Below are positions 25,832 through 35,370 of a stretch of DNA of 64,000 nt, in pieces (position 1 is the stretch's first letter; each line of letters opens with the position of its first letter). The notes under the pieces were generated by a model, which saw only the letters and a program-made list of their open reading frames with translations, searched no databases and was not told where the DNA came from. Source of the stretch: JAWRCU01 sp033542235 (GTDB taxonomy: Bacteria > Pseudomonadota > Alphaproteobacteria > Rhizobiales > Rhizobiaceae); assembly GCF_033542235.1 (NCBI RefSeq), contig NZ_JAWRCU010000016.1, positions 60,700-124,699 on the forward strand, given 5' to 3'. Position numbers and translations under genes: made by a program.

Positions 25832-27859
25832 ATGGAGACTGCCATGACTTCCTCGCAAAGAAAAATCCGCTGGGGCATTCTCGGACCTGGCGGCATAGCC
25901 AGGGCCTTTGCCGGCGGCGTCGCCGGCTCGCGCACCGGCGAGCTCGTCGCCCTGGGCACGCGCAATCCCGCCAAGCCTGGGCTCGCCGAAGCCTTCCCGG
26001 GTGCCCGCATCCTCGAGAGCTACGACGCGCTGCTGAAGGATCCCGGCGTCGATGCGATCTACATCGCGATCCCGCATCCGGGCCATGCCGAATGGGCGAT
26101 CAAGGCCGCCGAGGCGGGCAAGCACGTGCTTTGCGAGAAGCCTATGGGCCTCACCGCCTTCGAGGCCGACGCGATGATCCATGCAGCAAAGAAGGCCGGC
26201 ACCTTCCTCGGGGAAGCCTTCATGTACCGGCTGCACCCGCAGACCGCGCAGCTTGCCGAGCTGGTGAAGTCCGGCGCGATCGGCGAGGTGCGCATGGTGA
26301 AGTCGAGTTTCGGCTTCGCCATGCCAGGCTTCATGCCAGAACACAGGCTCTACGCCAATGATCTCGCGGGCGGCGGTATTCTCGACGTCGGCGGCTACCC
26401 GGTCTCGATGGCGCGGCTGATCGCGGGTGCGGCGACCGGAAAGCCCTTCGCCGAGCCGGACAAGGTGGCGGGCGTCGCACATCTCGGACAGTCCGGCGTC
26501 GACGAATGGGCATCTGCCGTGCTGCATTTTCCGGGCGGGATCGTCGCGGAAGTCTCCTGCAGCATTTCCCTCGACCAGGACAATGTGCTGCGCATTTTCG
26601 GTACGAAGGGCCGCATCGAGGTTCCGGATTTCTGGTTCGCGGCCGGCAATCGCGATGTCGGACCTGGTAGGATCGACCTGTTCCGTGCTGACGGAAGGCC
26701 CGAGACGATCAGCCTCAACGAAACGCGCCATCTCTATTCCTTCGAGGTCGACGGCGCAGGCGAAGCGATTTCGGCCGGCCGGCAGGAATTCGCCTGGCCG
26801 GGCATGGGTTGGGCCGACAGCCTCGGCAACCTTCGCGTGCTCGACAAATGGCGGGCGGCGGTCGGGCTCGAATACGAGATCGAGAAGGCATCGAAGCGCG
26901 TCAACACGATTTCGGGCCGCAAACTGGGCTCCGGCGGCAGCATCATTCCCAAACGCCAGATTCCGGGGCTCGCCCAGCCCGCATCGCGCCTCGCGCTCGG
27001 CTTTGAGGATTTCCGCACCTTCTCGTCGGGCTCGATCCTTCTCGACGCCTATTTCGAGGCAGGCGGCAATCTCTTCGACACCGCTTACGTCTACGGCGCC
27101 GGCTATACGGAAAAGCTGCTCGGCGAATGGCTATCGAACCGCGGCGTGCGCGGTGAGGCCGTCGTCATCGGGAAGGGGGCACACTCGCCGCTCTGCTATC
27201 CCGACGTAATCGGCAAGCAGCTCACGCAATCGCTCGACCGGCTCAAGACTGACTATGTCGACGTCTATTTCATGCACCGAGACAACCCGGACGTGCCGGT
27301 CGGCGAGTTCGTCGATGCTATGGACGCGGAGATCAAGGCCGGCCGCATTCGCGGCCCCTTCGGCGGCTCGAACTGGACGCGCGAGCGCATGGACGAGGCG
27401 ATCGCCTATGCCGAGCGCACCGGCAAGCAGAAACCCGGCGCGCTCTCCAACAACTTTTCGCTGGCCGAGATGCTGGAGCCGATCTGGCCGGGCTGCATCA
27501 CCTCGTCGACCGACGATTGGAAGGGCTGGCTGACAGCCCGGCAGATGCCGAACTTCGCCTGGTCGAGCCAGGGGCGGGGCTTCTTCACCGATCGCGCCGG
27601 CCGCGACAAGCGGGATAATGAAGAGCTGGTGCGCGTCTGGTACTCGGAGAAAAATTTCGGCCGCCGCGACCGCGCCGTCGAGCTCGCCGCCAGGCTGGGC
27701 AAAAGCCCGATCCACATCGCGCTCGCCTACGTGCTCGCGCAGCCTTTTCCATCGATCCCGCTGATCGGCCCGCGCACGCTCGACGAGCTGGACGACAGCC
27801 TCAAGGCGCTTGATATCTCGCTTTCGCGGGAAGATGTCGAATGGTTGGACAGGGGGTGA
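25832..27859 (+). CDS. Fusion of Gfo/Idh/MocA dehydrogenase and aldo/keto reductase
   Basis: This 675-residue protein combines two oxidoreductases. Residues 10-350 are a Gfo/Idh/MocA enzyme with IRWGILGPGGIARAF and the intact EKP motif (102-104). Residues 365-675 are an aldo/keto reductase-type barrel with the full catalytic tetrad Asp416, Tyr421, Lys448 and His482 (FDTAYVYG, VVIGKGAH, FMHRDN). One reading frame crosses the junction, so it is not a sequencing join of two genes. It could transfer hydride through a shared NAD(P)H on the sugar brought in by the upstream transporter. An alternative start at residue 5 is possible. Confidence 0.88.
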   Translation: METAMTSSQRKIRWGILGPGGIARAFAGGVAGSRTGELVALGTRNPAKPGLAEAFPGARILESYDALLKDPGVDAIYIAIPHPGHAEWAIKAAEAGKHVLCEKPMGLTAFEADAMIHAAKKAGTFLGEAFMYRLHPQTAQLAELVKSGAIGEVRMVKSSFGFAMPGFMPEHRLYANDLAGGGILDVGGYPVSMARLIAGAATGKPFAEPDKVAGVAHLGQSGVDEWASAVLHFPGGIVAEVSCSISLDQDNVLRIFGTKGRIEVPDFWFAAGNRDVGPGRIDLFRADGRPETISLNETRHLYSFEVDGAGEAISAGRQEFAWPGMGWADSLGNLRVLDKWRAAVGLEYEIEKASKRVNTISGRKLGSGGSIIPKRQIPGLAQPASRLALGFEDFRTFSSGSILLDAYFEAGGNLFDTAYVYGAGYTEKLLGEWLSNRGVRGEAVVIGKGAHSPLCYPDVIGKQLTQSLDRLKTDYVDVYFMHRDNPDVPVGEFVDAMDAEIKAGRIRGPFGGSNWTRERMDEAIAYAERTGKQKPGALSNNFSLAEMLEPIWPGCITSSTDDWKGWLTARQMPNFAWSSQGRGFFTDRAGRDKRDNEELVRVWYSEKNFGRRDRAVELAARLGKSPIHIALAYVLAQPFPSIPLIGPRTLDELDDSLKALDISLSREDVEWLDRG

Positions 27860-27962
27860 AGCGAGCGATGCTAGTCGGCTTAGGGTGATGTAGGCGGAGG
27901 CGCGGCAGGCTTCCTCCTGTGGCGCAGTCGTCGAGACAATCCCGACGCCGCGCTCTACGGCG

Positions 27963-28025
27963 CCCCCCTCTGTCCTGCCGGACATCCCCCCTTGTGGGGG
28001 AGATGTCCGGCAGGACAGAGGGGGG
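27963..28025. repeat. Intergenic mosaic repeat, copy C (core missing)
   Basis: Only the outer arms remain, joined as a 63-base palindrome: CCCCCCTCTGTCCTGCCGG, a short CCCCCTTGTGGGGG stem, and the complementary arm. The core found in copies A, B and D is absent, as in a deletion derivative. No gene is seen in the remainder of the 386-base gap. Confidence 0.85.
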
Positions 28026-28149
28026 CGCGACGCGCGCCGGCTCATCCGTCACTTGCGCCGAGACTGAAGAGGCCGGTTATTGAGCCTCGGGGCGCTTGTT
28101 GCCCGCCGTCGCTGTCCTGCTAGCCGATTCCGCACGATCCCAAACACGA

Positions 28150-28218
28150 TTGACTTTCCAAAATCTTTGGCCGAGAAATCATGAAACCGGTTCCGGAACC
28201 GATTCCGGTACCGGTTTC
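28150..28218 (+). promoter_or_regulatory. Probable promoter and LacI-type operator
   Basis: GAAACCGGT (28183-28191) and ACCGGTTTC (28210-28218) are perfect inverted arms around GG/CC-rich repeats of TCCGG and CCGGA type. This is a LacI-like palindromic operator 28 bases before the regulator gene. TTGACT at 28150-28155 may be a -35 box; no clear -10 is visible. It predicts autoregulation of the LacI-ABC-GH1 operon. Confidence 0.6.
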
Positions 28219-28245
28219 TGGGATAAGACGAGATTTCAGCCGCGC

Positions 28246-29277
28246 ATGCGTAAATGGACCATCAGTGATCTCGCCCGCGAGGCGAATGTCTCGAAGACGA
28301 CTGTATCGCGCGTTCTGAATGGTCGTCCGGATGTCGACGCCGAGACGTCGGCGCGCCTGCTGGCGCTAATAGAAGACGTCGGGTATGTGCGCAGCGCGCG
28401 TGCGGTACAGCTCGCCAAGGGCCGCGCCAATGTGGTCGGTCTGCTGGCCCCGTTCGATACCTCGCCTTGGATGATCGAGGTGTTGCGCGCTGCGATGGAG
28501 AGGGTTCAGGCCACCCATTTCAGCCTCGTACTGCACAGTTTTCCGCACTCCCCGGCCGAGATGGCCCGCTTTGCCGACCAGCTGAACAACGGCTCGATGG
28601 ATGCGCTGATGGTGGTGTCGCTGCAGCAGGAGGTGCCGGCGATAGCCAAGGCCGCGGCCGATGGCCTTCCCGTTGTCATGCTCAACGACTACGGCTTCAA
28701 TGCCGGGCTGGCCGACATCATTCCCGACGAGGCGGTGGGCATTGCCGAGGCCGTAGCGCATCTGGTTGCTGTGGGCCGCAGGCGCTTCGCCATCATCGCC
28801 GGCACACCCGATTTTCCGATCTCCGCGACACGTCTCGACGCCTATCGGCAGGCAATCCGCAAGCACGGGCTCGAGCTCGACGAGCAGCTGGTAATCGAGG
28901 CGCCCTTCACCGCGCCCGCTGCGCAGGCCGCGACTTTGGCGCTGGTTGATCGCGGCGTCGGCTTCGACGCGCTCTTCGCGTCAAGCGACGCGATGGCGGT
29001 CGGCGCGATGCGCGCTCTGAAGCAACGTGGCCTCGCTATTCCGGACGACGTATCGGTCGTAGGCTTCGACGACTTCGCGTCGGCCGAGTTCACCGAGCCG
29101 CGGCTCACAACCGTTCACAACCCGCTTTATGAGATGAGCGCCAGGGCGATGGCGCAGCTGCTCGACGGCGTGAAGGCCAACAAGCCAATCGAAAAATCGG
29201 AGGAAGTCATCGGCACGCATCTGATCGTCCGTGATTCCAGCGTCCCGTCGCGGAACGGCGCGGGAGGTCGCGGCTGA
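28246..29277 (+). CDS. LacI-family transcriptional regulator
   Basis: Starting from ATG 28246, the protein is 343 residues and begins directly with the LacI DNA-binding domain (MRKWTISDLAREANVSKTTV, SRVLNGRPDV). An in-frame upstream start at 28096 would place a non-conserved segment over the operator, so I reject it. The sensor domain carries DYGFNAGLADIIPDEAVGIA and ALFASSDAMAVGAMRALKQR. It lies in the same direction as the ABC transporter and GH1 genes and probably represses the whole unit until a glycoside is present. Confidence 0.88.
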   Translation: MRKWTISDLAREANVSKTTVSRVLNGRPDVDAETSARLLALIEDVGYVRSARAVQLAKGRANVVGLLAPFDTSPWMIEVLRAAMERVQATHFSLVLHSFPHSPAEMARFADQLNNGSMDALMVVSLQQEVPAIAKAAADGLPVVMLNDYGFNAGLADIIPDEAVGIAEAVAHLVAVGRRRFAIIAGTPDFPISATRLDAYRQAIRKHGLELDEQLVIEAPFTAPAAQAATLALVDRGVGFDALFASSDAMAVGAMRALKQRGLAIPDDVSVVGFDDFASAEFTEPRLTTVHNPLYEMSARAMAQLLDGVKANKPIEKSEEVIGTHLIVRDSSVPSRNGAGGRG

Positions 29278-29396
29278 CGGATCGTCGCCGACTGCATGCT
29301 TTGTCAGAACCGGGGGGCAGGGGGCCGCTCCGAGTGAGCTGACGGACCGACGGCCCGCATAGCGGCCGGTATCAACGACCAGGGAGGAAATTGGTC

Positions 29397-30464
29397 ATGT
29401 CTCGCTTGCAATCCACATTCCTGGCAGCCTCGCTGCTTGCCGTTTCCGCTGCCGCAGGCATCGGGCAGGCAGCGGCGGACGGCCCGGTCATCGCCTTCCT
29501 CATGCCGTGCTCGACCTGCGCGGACCGCTTCGAAGGACAGGACAAGCCTCTTTTCATCGCGGCCGTGAAGGCGCTCGACCCGAGCGCCACGGTGATTGCG
29601 AACAATGCGCAGGGGTCGGCCGAGACGCAGGTCAGCCAGGCCGAGGCGGCGCTCACCAACGGCGCCAAGGTGATCGTCGTTTCGCCGCTCACCGAGGCTG
29701 CGGGCGCGGCGATCGTCGACAAGGCGCAGTCGCAAGGGGTTCCGGTCCTTTCCTACGACGGCCTTCTGACCGGAGCTCCGGCCGACTTTTTCGTGTCGTT
29801 CCAGAACAAGAAGGTCGGCGAGCTGCAAGGGAAGTTCCTGGCCGACAAGTTGCCGCAAGGCAGCACGATTGCCCTCATCAACGGCTCGCAGGACATCGCT
29901 CCCGGACGCGAGTTCAAGGCAGGCGCGCACGAGGCCGTCGATCCGGTGGTTCAAAGCGGCAAGCTGGTGCTCGGCTATGAAGCGGATATCCCGCAGTTCG
30001 ACCCCGCCAAGGCACAGGCCGCGATGGAGCAGGGGCTGACCAGCCTCGACGACAAGGTCGATGCCGTGCTCGTCGCCAATGACGGCATGGCCGGCGCGGT
30101 GATTGCAGCGCTCACCGCACGAAACCTCAACGGCAAGGTGCTGGTCACAGGGCAGGACGCGACCGATGCCGGGCTCCAGCGCATTCTGGCCGGCGATCAG
30201 ACGATGAGCGTCTACAAGGCCATCAAGGCCGAGGCTGAAGCCGCCGCCAAGGCAGCCTTGCTGCTCGCCGCCGGCAAGAAGGATGAGGTGGCGGCGCTGG
30301 CGACCACCGAGGTCGACAACGGCGCCGGAAAGGTCCCCTCCATCCTGCTCGATCCCGTGGTCGTCACCCGCGAAAACATCAAGGAAACGGTGATCGCAGA
30401 CGGGTTCACCACTCGCGAGCGCATCTGCGTCGAAGCAGCGGCCGCCGCTGCCGAGTGCAAGTAG
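29397..30464 (+). CDS. Sugar ABC transporter substrate-binding protein (RbsB/XylF-like)
   Basis: This 355-residue periplasmic receptor has a signal peptide ending near residue 28 (GQAAA) and starts DGPVIAFLMPCSTCADRFEG. AGGGAGGAA sits 7 bases before the ATG at 29397, which I prefer over TTG at 29391. A CxxC-like pair (MPCSTC) is unusual for the family, and another Cys pair near the C-terminus (RERICVE, AECK) could form disulphides. It is the receptor for the ATPase and permease that follow. Given the GH1 gene, a beta-glucoside or its sugar is a likely ligand. Confidence 0.87.
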   Translation: MSRLQSTFLAASLLAVSAAAGIGQAAADGPVIAFLMPCSTCADRFEGQDKPLFIAAVKALDPSATVIANNAQGSAETQVSQAEAALTNGAKVIVVSPLTEAAGAAIVDKAQSQGVPVLSYDGLLTGAPADFFVSFQNKKVGELQGKFLADKLPQGSTIALINGSQDIAPGREFKAGAHEAVDPVVQSGKLVLGYEADIPQFDPAKAQAAMEQGLTSLDDKVDAVLVANDGMAGAVIAALTARNLNGKVLVTGQDATDAGLQRILAGDQTMSVYKAIKAEAEAAAKAALLLAAGKKDEVAALATTEVDNGAGKVPSILLDPVVVTRENIKETVIADGFTTRERICVEAAAAAAECK

Positions 30465-30471
30465 GCTGGTC

Positions 30472-31263
30472 GTGGCACTCTCCCAAGCACCGGCGCAGGG
30501 CGGCCACCGGCTCGCCCTGCGCAACATCCACAAGCGTTTCGGTTCGGTCGTCGCGCTTTCCGGGGTGAATTTCGAGGTCGATGTCGGGGAAGTCGTGGCG
30601 CTGGTCGGCGACAACGGCGCCGGCAAGTCGACGCTCACGAAGATCATGTCGGGCGCCTATCGCGCCGACGAAGGTGAGATACTCTTCGAAGGCCAGCCCG
30701 TTCACATCGCCTCGCCGGAGGACGCGGGCAGGCTGGGCATCTCGGCGGTCTACCAGGACCTCGCGCTTTGCGAGAACCTCGACGTCGTCGCCAACCTCTT
30801 TCTCGGCCGCGAGACAGGGCCGCGAAGCCTGCCGCCGCCGCTCAGACCGCTCGATGAATACGCGATGGAGGCGCGCGCAATCGAGGTCCTGTCGGGGCTC
30901 GCGGTCAAGCTGCCGTCGCTGAGACGGCCGGTCTCTTTCCTGTCCGGCGGGCAGCGCCAGGCGGTGGCCGTCAGCCGCGCCGTGCTGTGGGGCTCGAAGG
31001 TCGTGCTGCTGGACGAACCGACCGCGGCGCTCGGGGTCGAGCAGACCGCGATGGTGCTCCGGCTCGTCCGGCAATTGCGCGATCGCGGCCTCGCGGTCGT
31101 GCTGATCTCACACAATCTGTCGGATGTCTTTCGCGTGGCCGACCGTATCATCGTGCTGAGGCTCGGCCGTCGCGTGGCGAGCTTCCGGGTCGACGAGACG
31201 AACCGGAACGACGTGGTCGCGGCAATCACCGGCGGCAACGAACTCGCGGAGGCCGGGCCATGA
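30472..31263 (+). CDS. Sugar ABC transporter ATPase, single-domain
   Basis: It starts with GTG 7 bases after the previous stop and is 263 residues. Walker A is GDNGAGKST (47-55), signature LSGGQRQ (158-164), Walker B VVLLDEPT (177-184). Like the ATPase at 15151 it has one nucleotide-binding domain. The permease start overlaps its stop as ATGA, so translation is coupled. Confidence 0.91.
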   Translation: MALSQAPAQGGHRLALRNIHKRFGSVVALSGVNFEVDVGEVVALVGDNGAGKSTLTKIMSGAYRADEGEILFEGQPVHIASPEDAGRLGISAVYQDLALCENLDVVANLFLGRETGPRSLPPPLRPLDEYAMEARAIEVLSGLAVKLPSLRRPVSFLSGGQRQAVAVSRAVLWGSKVVLLDEPTAALGVEQTAMVLRLVRQLRDRGLAVVLISHNLSDVFRVADRIIVLRLGRRVASFRVDETNRNDVVAAITGGNELAEAGP

Positions 31264-32453
31264 CGGAAATTGCGCATGGTGCGCTGGGGCGCCCGGCCTT
31301 GCTGGCGCGCCTGCGGGAGAGATTGCGTCACGGCGAGCTGGGGCCGATCCCCGTGCTTGCTGGGCTCGTCGTCATCGCCATCGTCTTCCAAAGCCTCAAT
31401 CCCAATTTCCTGACGCCGCGCAACATGTCCAACCTGATTCTGCAGATCGGGGTGGTCGGTACGCTTGGCTCGGGCGTCGTGCTCGCGCTGCTTCTCGGAG
31501 AGATCGACCTGTCGCTCGGGGCCGTCGCGGGCGTCGCCGCGGCCGTGCTCGGCGTGATGCTCAGCGAATATGGCTGGCCGGGCTGGCTGGCCTTGCTGGC
31601 GGCGATCGTCACCGGCGCGCTGCTGGGGCTCCTCCAGGGCTTCGTCATCGTGGTGTTCAGGGTGCCGTCCTTCATCGCGACGCTAGCGGGCCTGCTCGCC
31701 TGGCAGGGCGTGCAGCTCATCCTGCTCGGGCCGACCGGCGAGCGGCTGGTGCGCGATCCGCTGATCCGCAGCATCGCCTCGGGCTATCTCAGTCCTGCGA
31801 TGGGCTATGCGATCGGTGCGCTCGTTGTGCTTGCCGCCGCGGCCGTGGTCCTGCGCCGCCGCACGCTGCGGCAGAAAGCCGGACTCGACAACGAGCCGGC
31901 AGGGAGGGCTGCCTTCCGGCTTGCAGCGCTCGCACTCGTAGTTGCGCTCTTCATTACCGCGCTCAACGCCTATTTCGGCGTGCCCTTCATCCTGCTCCTT
32001 CTTGGTGCGGTGGTGCTGACGCTCACCTGGTTCACCGAGCGGACCATGACCGGCCGGCATATCTACGCGATCGGCGGCCATGCCGAAGCGGCCCGCCGGG
32101 CCGGCATCCCGGTCGCCGCGGTCAGGATAGGCGTCTTCTCGCTGATCGCCGCGCTTGCCGGCCTCGGCGGCGTCATCAGCGCCTCGCGCCAGTTCGCCGT
32201 GTCGATCGGCACGGGCGGCGGCACGCTGTTGCTCGACGCCATCGCCGCGGCCGTGATCGGCGGCACCAGCCTGTTCGGGGGGCGCGGGCGCATCTATCAC
32301 GCCATACTCGGCGCGCTCGTCATTGGCAGCGTAGCCAATGGCCTCGACCTGCTCGGCTCTCCTTCGAGCACCAAGAACATTGCCACCGGCGCGATCCTCG
32401 TGATCGCCGTTGCCATCGACGCCATGGCGCGCGCCAACAGACAGAACCGCTGA
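31260..32453 (+). CDS. Sugar ABC transporter permease (XylH-like)
   Basis: This 397-residue permease is longer than the usual 320 residues, like XylH-type proteins. It has GEIDLSLGAVAGVAAAVLGV near residue 80 and AVIGGTSLFGGRGRIYHAIL near 335, both typical of BPD_transp_2 permeases. Roughly ten or more hydrophobic segments are visible, with a basic loop near 200-220 (RRRTLRQKAG). The GH1 gene follows 14 bases later. Confidence 0.88.
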   Translation: MTEIAHGALGRPALLARLRERLRHGELGPIPVLAGLVVIAIVFQSLNPNFLTPRNMSNLILQIGVVGTLGSGVVLALLLGEIDLSLGAVAGVAAAVLGVMLSEYGWPGWLALLAAIVTGALLGLLQGFVIVVFRVPSFIATLAGLLAWQGVQLILLGPTGERLVRDPLIRSIASGYLSPAMGYAIGALVVLAAAAVVLRRRTLRQKAGLDNEPAGRAAFRLAALALVVALFITALNAYFGVPFILLLLGAVVLTLTWFTERTMTGRHIYAIGGHAEAARRAGIPVAAVRIGVFSLIAALAGLGGVISASRQFAVSIGTGGGTLLLDAIAAAVIGGTSLFGGRGRIYHAILGALVIGSVANGLDLLGSPSSTKNIATGAILVIAVAIDAMARANRQNR

Positions 32454-32467
32454 AATCGGAGAGATAC

Positions 32468-33850
32468 ATGAACGCCTTTCCTCAGAATTTCCTCTGGGGC
32501 GCTTCCACCGCTGCCTACCAGGTGGAGGGCGCCGCGGCCGAGGACGGCCGCGGCCCGTCGATCTGGGACAGCTTCGTCCGCCAGCCGGGCAAGATCGTCC
32601 GCGGCGACACTGGTGACGTGGCGGGCGACCAGTATCACCGGCTCGAGAGCGACCTCGACCTCGCCGCCGAGCTCGGCCTCAAGCTGCATCGCTTCTCCGT
32701 CTCCTGGTCGCGCGTCGTGCCTGACGGGAAAGGAACGGTGAACGAAAGGGGTCTCGATTACTACGAGCGCATGGTTGACGGGCTTCTCGTCCGCGGCATC
32801 GAGCCGATGCTCACCCTCTATCACTGGGACCTGCCGCAGGCTCTGCAGGATGAGGGAGGCTGGGGGTCGCGGGCGACCACAGACTATTTTGCCGACTACG
32901 TGACCGCGGTGGCGGAGAGGATGAGGGACCGCGTTGCCTTCTGGAACACGATCAACGAGCCGTGGTGCGTTGCCTTCGTCGGTCACCGCGACGGCATTCA
33001 TGCGCCGGGGGTCAGCGACGAGGCCCTGGCGCCGCGGGTGATCCACCATCAGCTGCTGGCGCATGCGCGAGCCAACGAGCGCCTGCGCGCCGAGAGCGTC
33101 GCCGGGAGGATCGGGCTCGCCCTCAATCTTGTGTCGGAGATCCCGGCGACGAACAGCCCGGCCGACATTGCGGCCACACGCCGGCAGGACGGCCTCGAAA
33201 ACCGCCTGCTGCTCGATCCGCTGTTCCGCGGTTCCTACCCGGACGACGTCCTCCGGTTCTATGAACCCGTCACCGATTTCGGCTTCGTGCGGGACGGCGA
33301 CCTTGCCGCGATCAGCCGCCCGATCGATTTTCTCGGCGTCAATTTCTACGAACAGCACCTGACCCGCGCCGACCCGACCGATCCGGAACGCAAAGCGCTC
33401 TTCACCTATCCGGGTGAGCGACGCACTGCGATGAATGTCGGCTTCAACCCCGAGGGCCTGCTCGACGTGCTCACCCGCGTCCGCCGCGAATACACGGACC
33501 TGCCGCTCCTGATCACCGAGAACGGCGTCGCCTGCTTCGACTATGTCGATCCGAGTGGCCGCATCCGCGACCAGGAACGCATCGAATTCCTGGGTGGTCA
33601 TATTGCCGCTATCCGCGAAGCCATTGCGCGCGGCGTCGATGTGCGCGGCTACATCGCCTGGTCGATGATCGACACCTTCGAATGGCAGGCCGGCTATTCG
33701 CGCCGCTATGGCCTGATCCACATCGACTACGCGACGCAGCGACGCACCTTCAAGGACAGCGCACGCTGGTACCAGCGCGTGATCGCGACCAATGGGGAAA
33801 GCATAGGCGCAGGGCTTGAAGAACAGGGCGTCACGATGCCGACGGCATAG
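32468..33850 (+). CDS. Beta-glucosidase, glycoside hydrolase family 1
   Basis: The 460-residue length matches GH1 enzymes. The N-terminal signature FLWGASTAAYQVEGA, the acid/base Glu164 (NTINEPW) and the nucleophile Glu351 (LLITENGV) are all present, so a retaining beta-glycosidase is expected. There is no signal peptide, so it should hydrolyse imported glucosides in the cytoplasm. It ends the LacI-transporter operon. After the stop, 33874-33898 carries a 25-base match to the right end of repeat copy A. Confidence 0.93.
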   Translation: MNAFPQNFLWGASTAAYQVEGAAAEDGRGPSIWDSFVRQPGKIVRGDTGDVAGDQYHRLESDLDLAAELGLKLHRFSVSWSRVVPDGKGTVNERGLDYYERMVDGLLVRGIEPMLTLYHWDLPQALQDEGGWGSRATTDYFADYVTAVAERMRDRVAFWNTINEPWCVAFVGHRDGIHAPGVSDEALAPRVIHHQLLAHARANERLRAESVAGRIGLALNLVSEIPATNSPADIAATRRQDGLENRLLLDPLFRGSYPDDVLRFYEPVTDFGFVRDGDLAAISRPIDFLGVNFYEQHLTRADPTDPERKALFTYPGERRTAMNVGFNPEGLLDVLTRVRREYTDLPLLITENGVACFDYVDPSGRIRDQERIEFLGGHIAAIREAIARGVDVRGYIAWSMIDTFEWQAGYSRRYGLIHIDYATQRRTFKDSARWYQRVIATNGESIGAGLEEQGVTMPTA

Positions 33851-33931
33851 TAGGCGAGCCGGAACAGGTTGGCGGGACAGAGGGGGGTCTGAAGGGCGCT
33901 ACCCCCATTTATCCAGCCACACCAGCATTGA

Positions 33932-34912
33932 TCACCTCAGGCTGAACTGCACCGGCACCGTGATATTCCTAGCCACCTCCGGCGGCGGGGGCGGGACCGG
34001 CGAGGCGCGGCGCACCATGTCGAGCGCTGCCTGATCGAGCTCGGAGTTGCCGGAGGAGCGTGCGATGCGGGCCGAGAGCACGGCGCCGTACTCGTCGATG
34101 GCAAAAGCCACGCGCACCATTCCCTCCTCTTTGCGCGACCGTGCACCGCGCGGATAGCGCTTGTGGCGATTGAGCCAGGCGAGAACCTTCGACTGCCATT
34201 TGGCCGGGCTGATCGTCGGCGCCTTCGAGGCGCGGCTTTCCGTGGACGCATTGGATTTCGGCGTGGGCTTGGGTTCGGCCTTGGCCACCTCCTTCCTGCT
34301 CGGCTCCTTCTCGGCTTTCTTGCTGGCCGGCTTCTCCGCCCTCCTAGCCGGCTCCGCCTGCTTCGGATTTTCCTCGACGATGGGGCGTGGCTGCGGAAGC
34401 GGCACGGCGACGTCCGGCGTCACCGCCTCTGCGACTTCCGGTGCCAGCTCCGGCTCCACCGTCTCAGGCTCCTCCACCTCCGGTGTTTCCGGCGCTACGG
34501 TCTCCGGTTCCGCCGTTTGCGTGGCCGGCTCGGTGGTTTCGGGTTTCAGTGTCTCGGGCGCGATCGCCTCCGGCCTGACGGCCTCCTCGGCAGGCGCTGC
34601 TTCTGCGGGTTCCGCCGTTTCGGGGATGATTTCGGGAGTTTCCTCGACCGGTACTGTCTCTGAGGTGCGCTCCTCCGTCAGCGTCTCCGACTGGACCGAT
34701 TCCGGCTGCGATACCGGCAGGGGCGTCAGCTCGACCACCATCGCAGGCTGGGCCGCCTCGGGCGACGGCTCGGCAGGCACGAACGTATGCACGGCATAGG
34801 CGATCATGGCATAGGTGGTCATCACGACCAGCCCTGCGCCCACCCAAAGCCCCGCCTCTCGCGCGGACGGCAGAGACTGGGGCCGGCTTCCTATGTCGAC
34901 ATAGGCCGTCAC
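33932..34912 (-). CDS. tonB: TonB energy-transducing protein
   Basis: The 326-residue protein links the ExbB-ExbD proton motor to outer-membrane receptors. It has a short cytoplasmic N-terminus, one membrane helix (about residues 23-45), a long Pro/Glu-rich periplasmic spacer (PETAEPAEAAPAEEAVRPEA and similar) and a C-terminal TonB domain ending VRRASPVPPPPPEVARNITV. Its start overlaps the exbD stop by four bases. No TonB-dependent receptor gene is in the window. Confidence 0.9.
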   Translation of the reverse strand: MTAYVDIGSRPQSLPSAREAGLWVGAGLVVMTTYAMIAYAVHTFVPAEPSPEAAQPAMVVELTPLPVSQPESVQSETLTEERTSETVPVEETPEIIPETAEPAEAAPAEEAVRPEAIAPETLKPETTEPATQTAEPETVAPETPEVEEPETVEPELAPEVAEAVTPDVAVPLPQPRPIVEENPKQAEPARRAEKPASKKAEKEPSRKEVAKAEPKPTPKSNASTESRASKAPTISPAKWQSKVLAWLNRHKRYPRGARSRKEEGMVRVAFAIDEYGAVLSARIARSSGNSELDQAALDMVRRASPVPPPPPEVARNITVPVQFSLR

Positions 34913-35358
34913 TGACCTGCCGCCGGCGGCGCCGTGCCGGGCGCCGTCTCCAGCCCCACCAGCGCGACCTTGAGATAGCCGCTGGCGCTGAGCAGGTTCA
35001 TCACCTCCATGAGGTCGCCATAATCGACCGACTTGTCGGCGCGCAGAAAAATGCGCGTCTCCTTGTCTCCATCCGTGCGGGCGTCGAGCACGGTTCCGAA
35101 CGTTTCACGCGGCACGCTTTCATTGCCGAGCGCGAGGCTGAGATCCTGCTTCAGCGTCAGGAAGAGCGGCGTCTCCGGGCGCGGCGCGGCCGCTGCGGTC
35201 GACCCCGGCAGGTCGACATTGACGTCGACGGTCGCCAGCGGCGCGGCCACCATGAAGATGATGAGCAGCACGAGCATGACGTCGATGAACGGCGTCACAT
35301 TGATCTCATGCGCCTCCTCGAGCTCGTCGCCGAACCTTTCGTTCAATCTTGCTGCCAT
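34909..35358 (-). CDS. exbD: ExbD biopolymer transport protein
   Basis: The 149-residue protein has one membrane helix near residues 22-44 containing the functional Asp (INVTPFIDVMLVLLIIFMVA), then a periplasmic domain. With ExbB it forms the proton channel that powers TonB. It lies 12 bases after exbB and overlaps tonB. Confidence 0.93.
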   Translation of the reverse strand: MAARLNERFGDELEEAHEINVTPFIDVMLVLLIIFMVAAPLATVDVNVDLPGSTAAAAPRPETPLFLTLKQDLSLALGNESVPRETFGTVLDARTDGDKETRIFLRADKSVDYGDLMEVMNLLSASGYLKVALVGLETAPGTAPPAAGQ

Positions 35359-35370
35359 GGCTAGCTTCCC

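Noticed and set aside
27963..28025. Rho-independent terminator after the fusion gene
   Set aside because: It is repeat copy C, symmetrical and without a T-run; any terminator role would be secondary.
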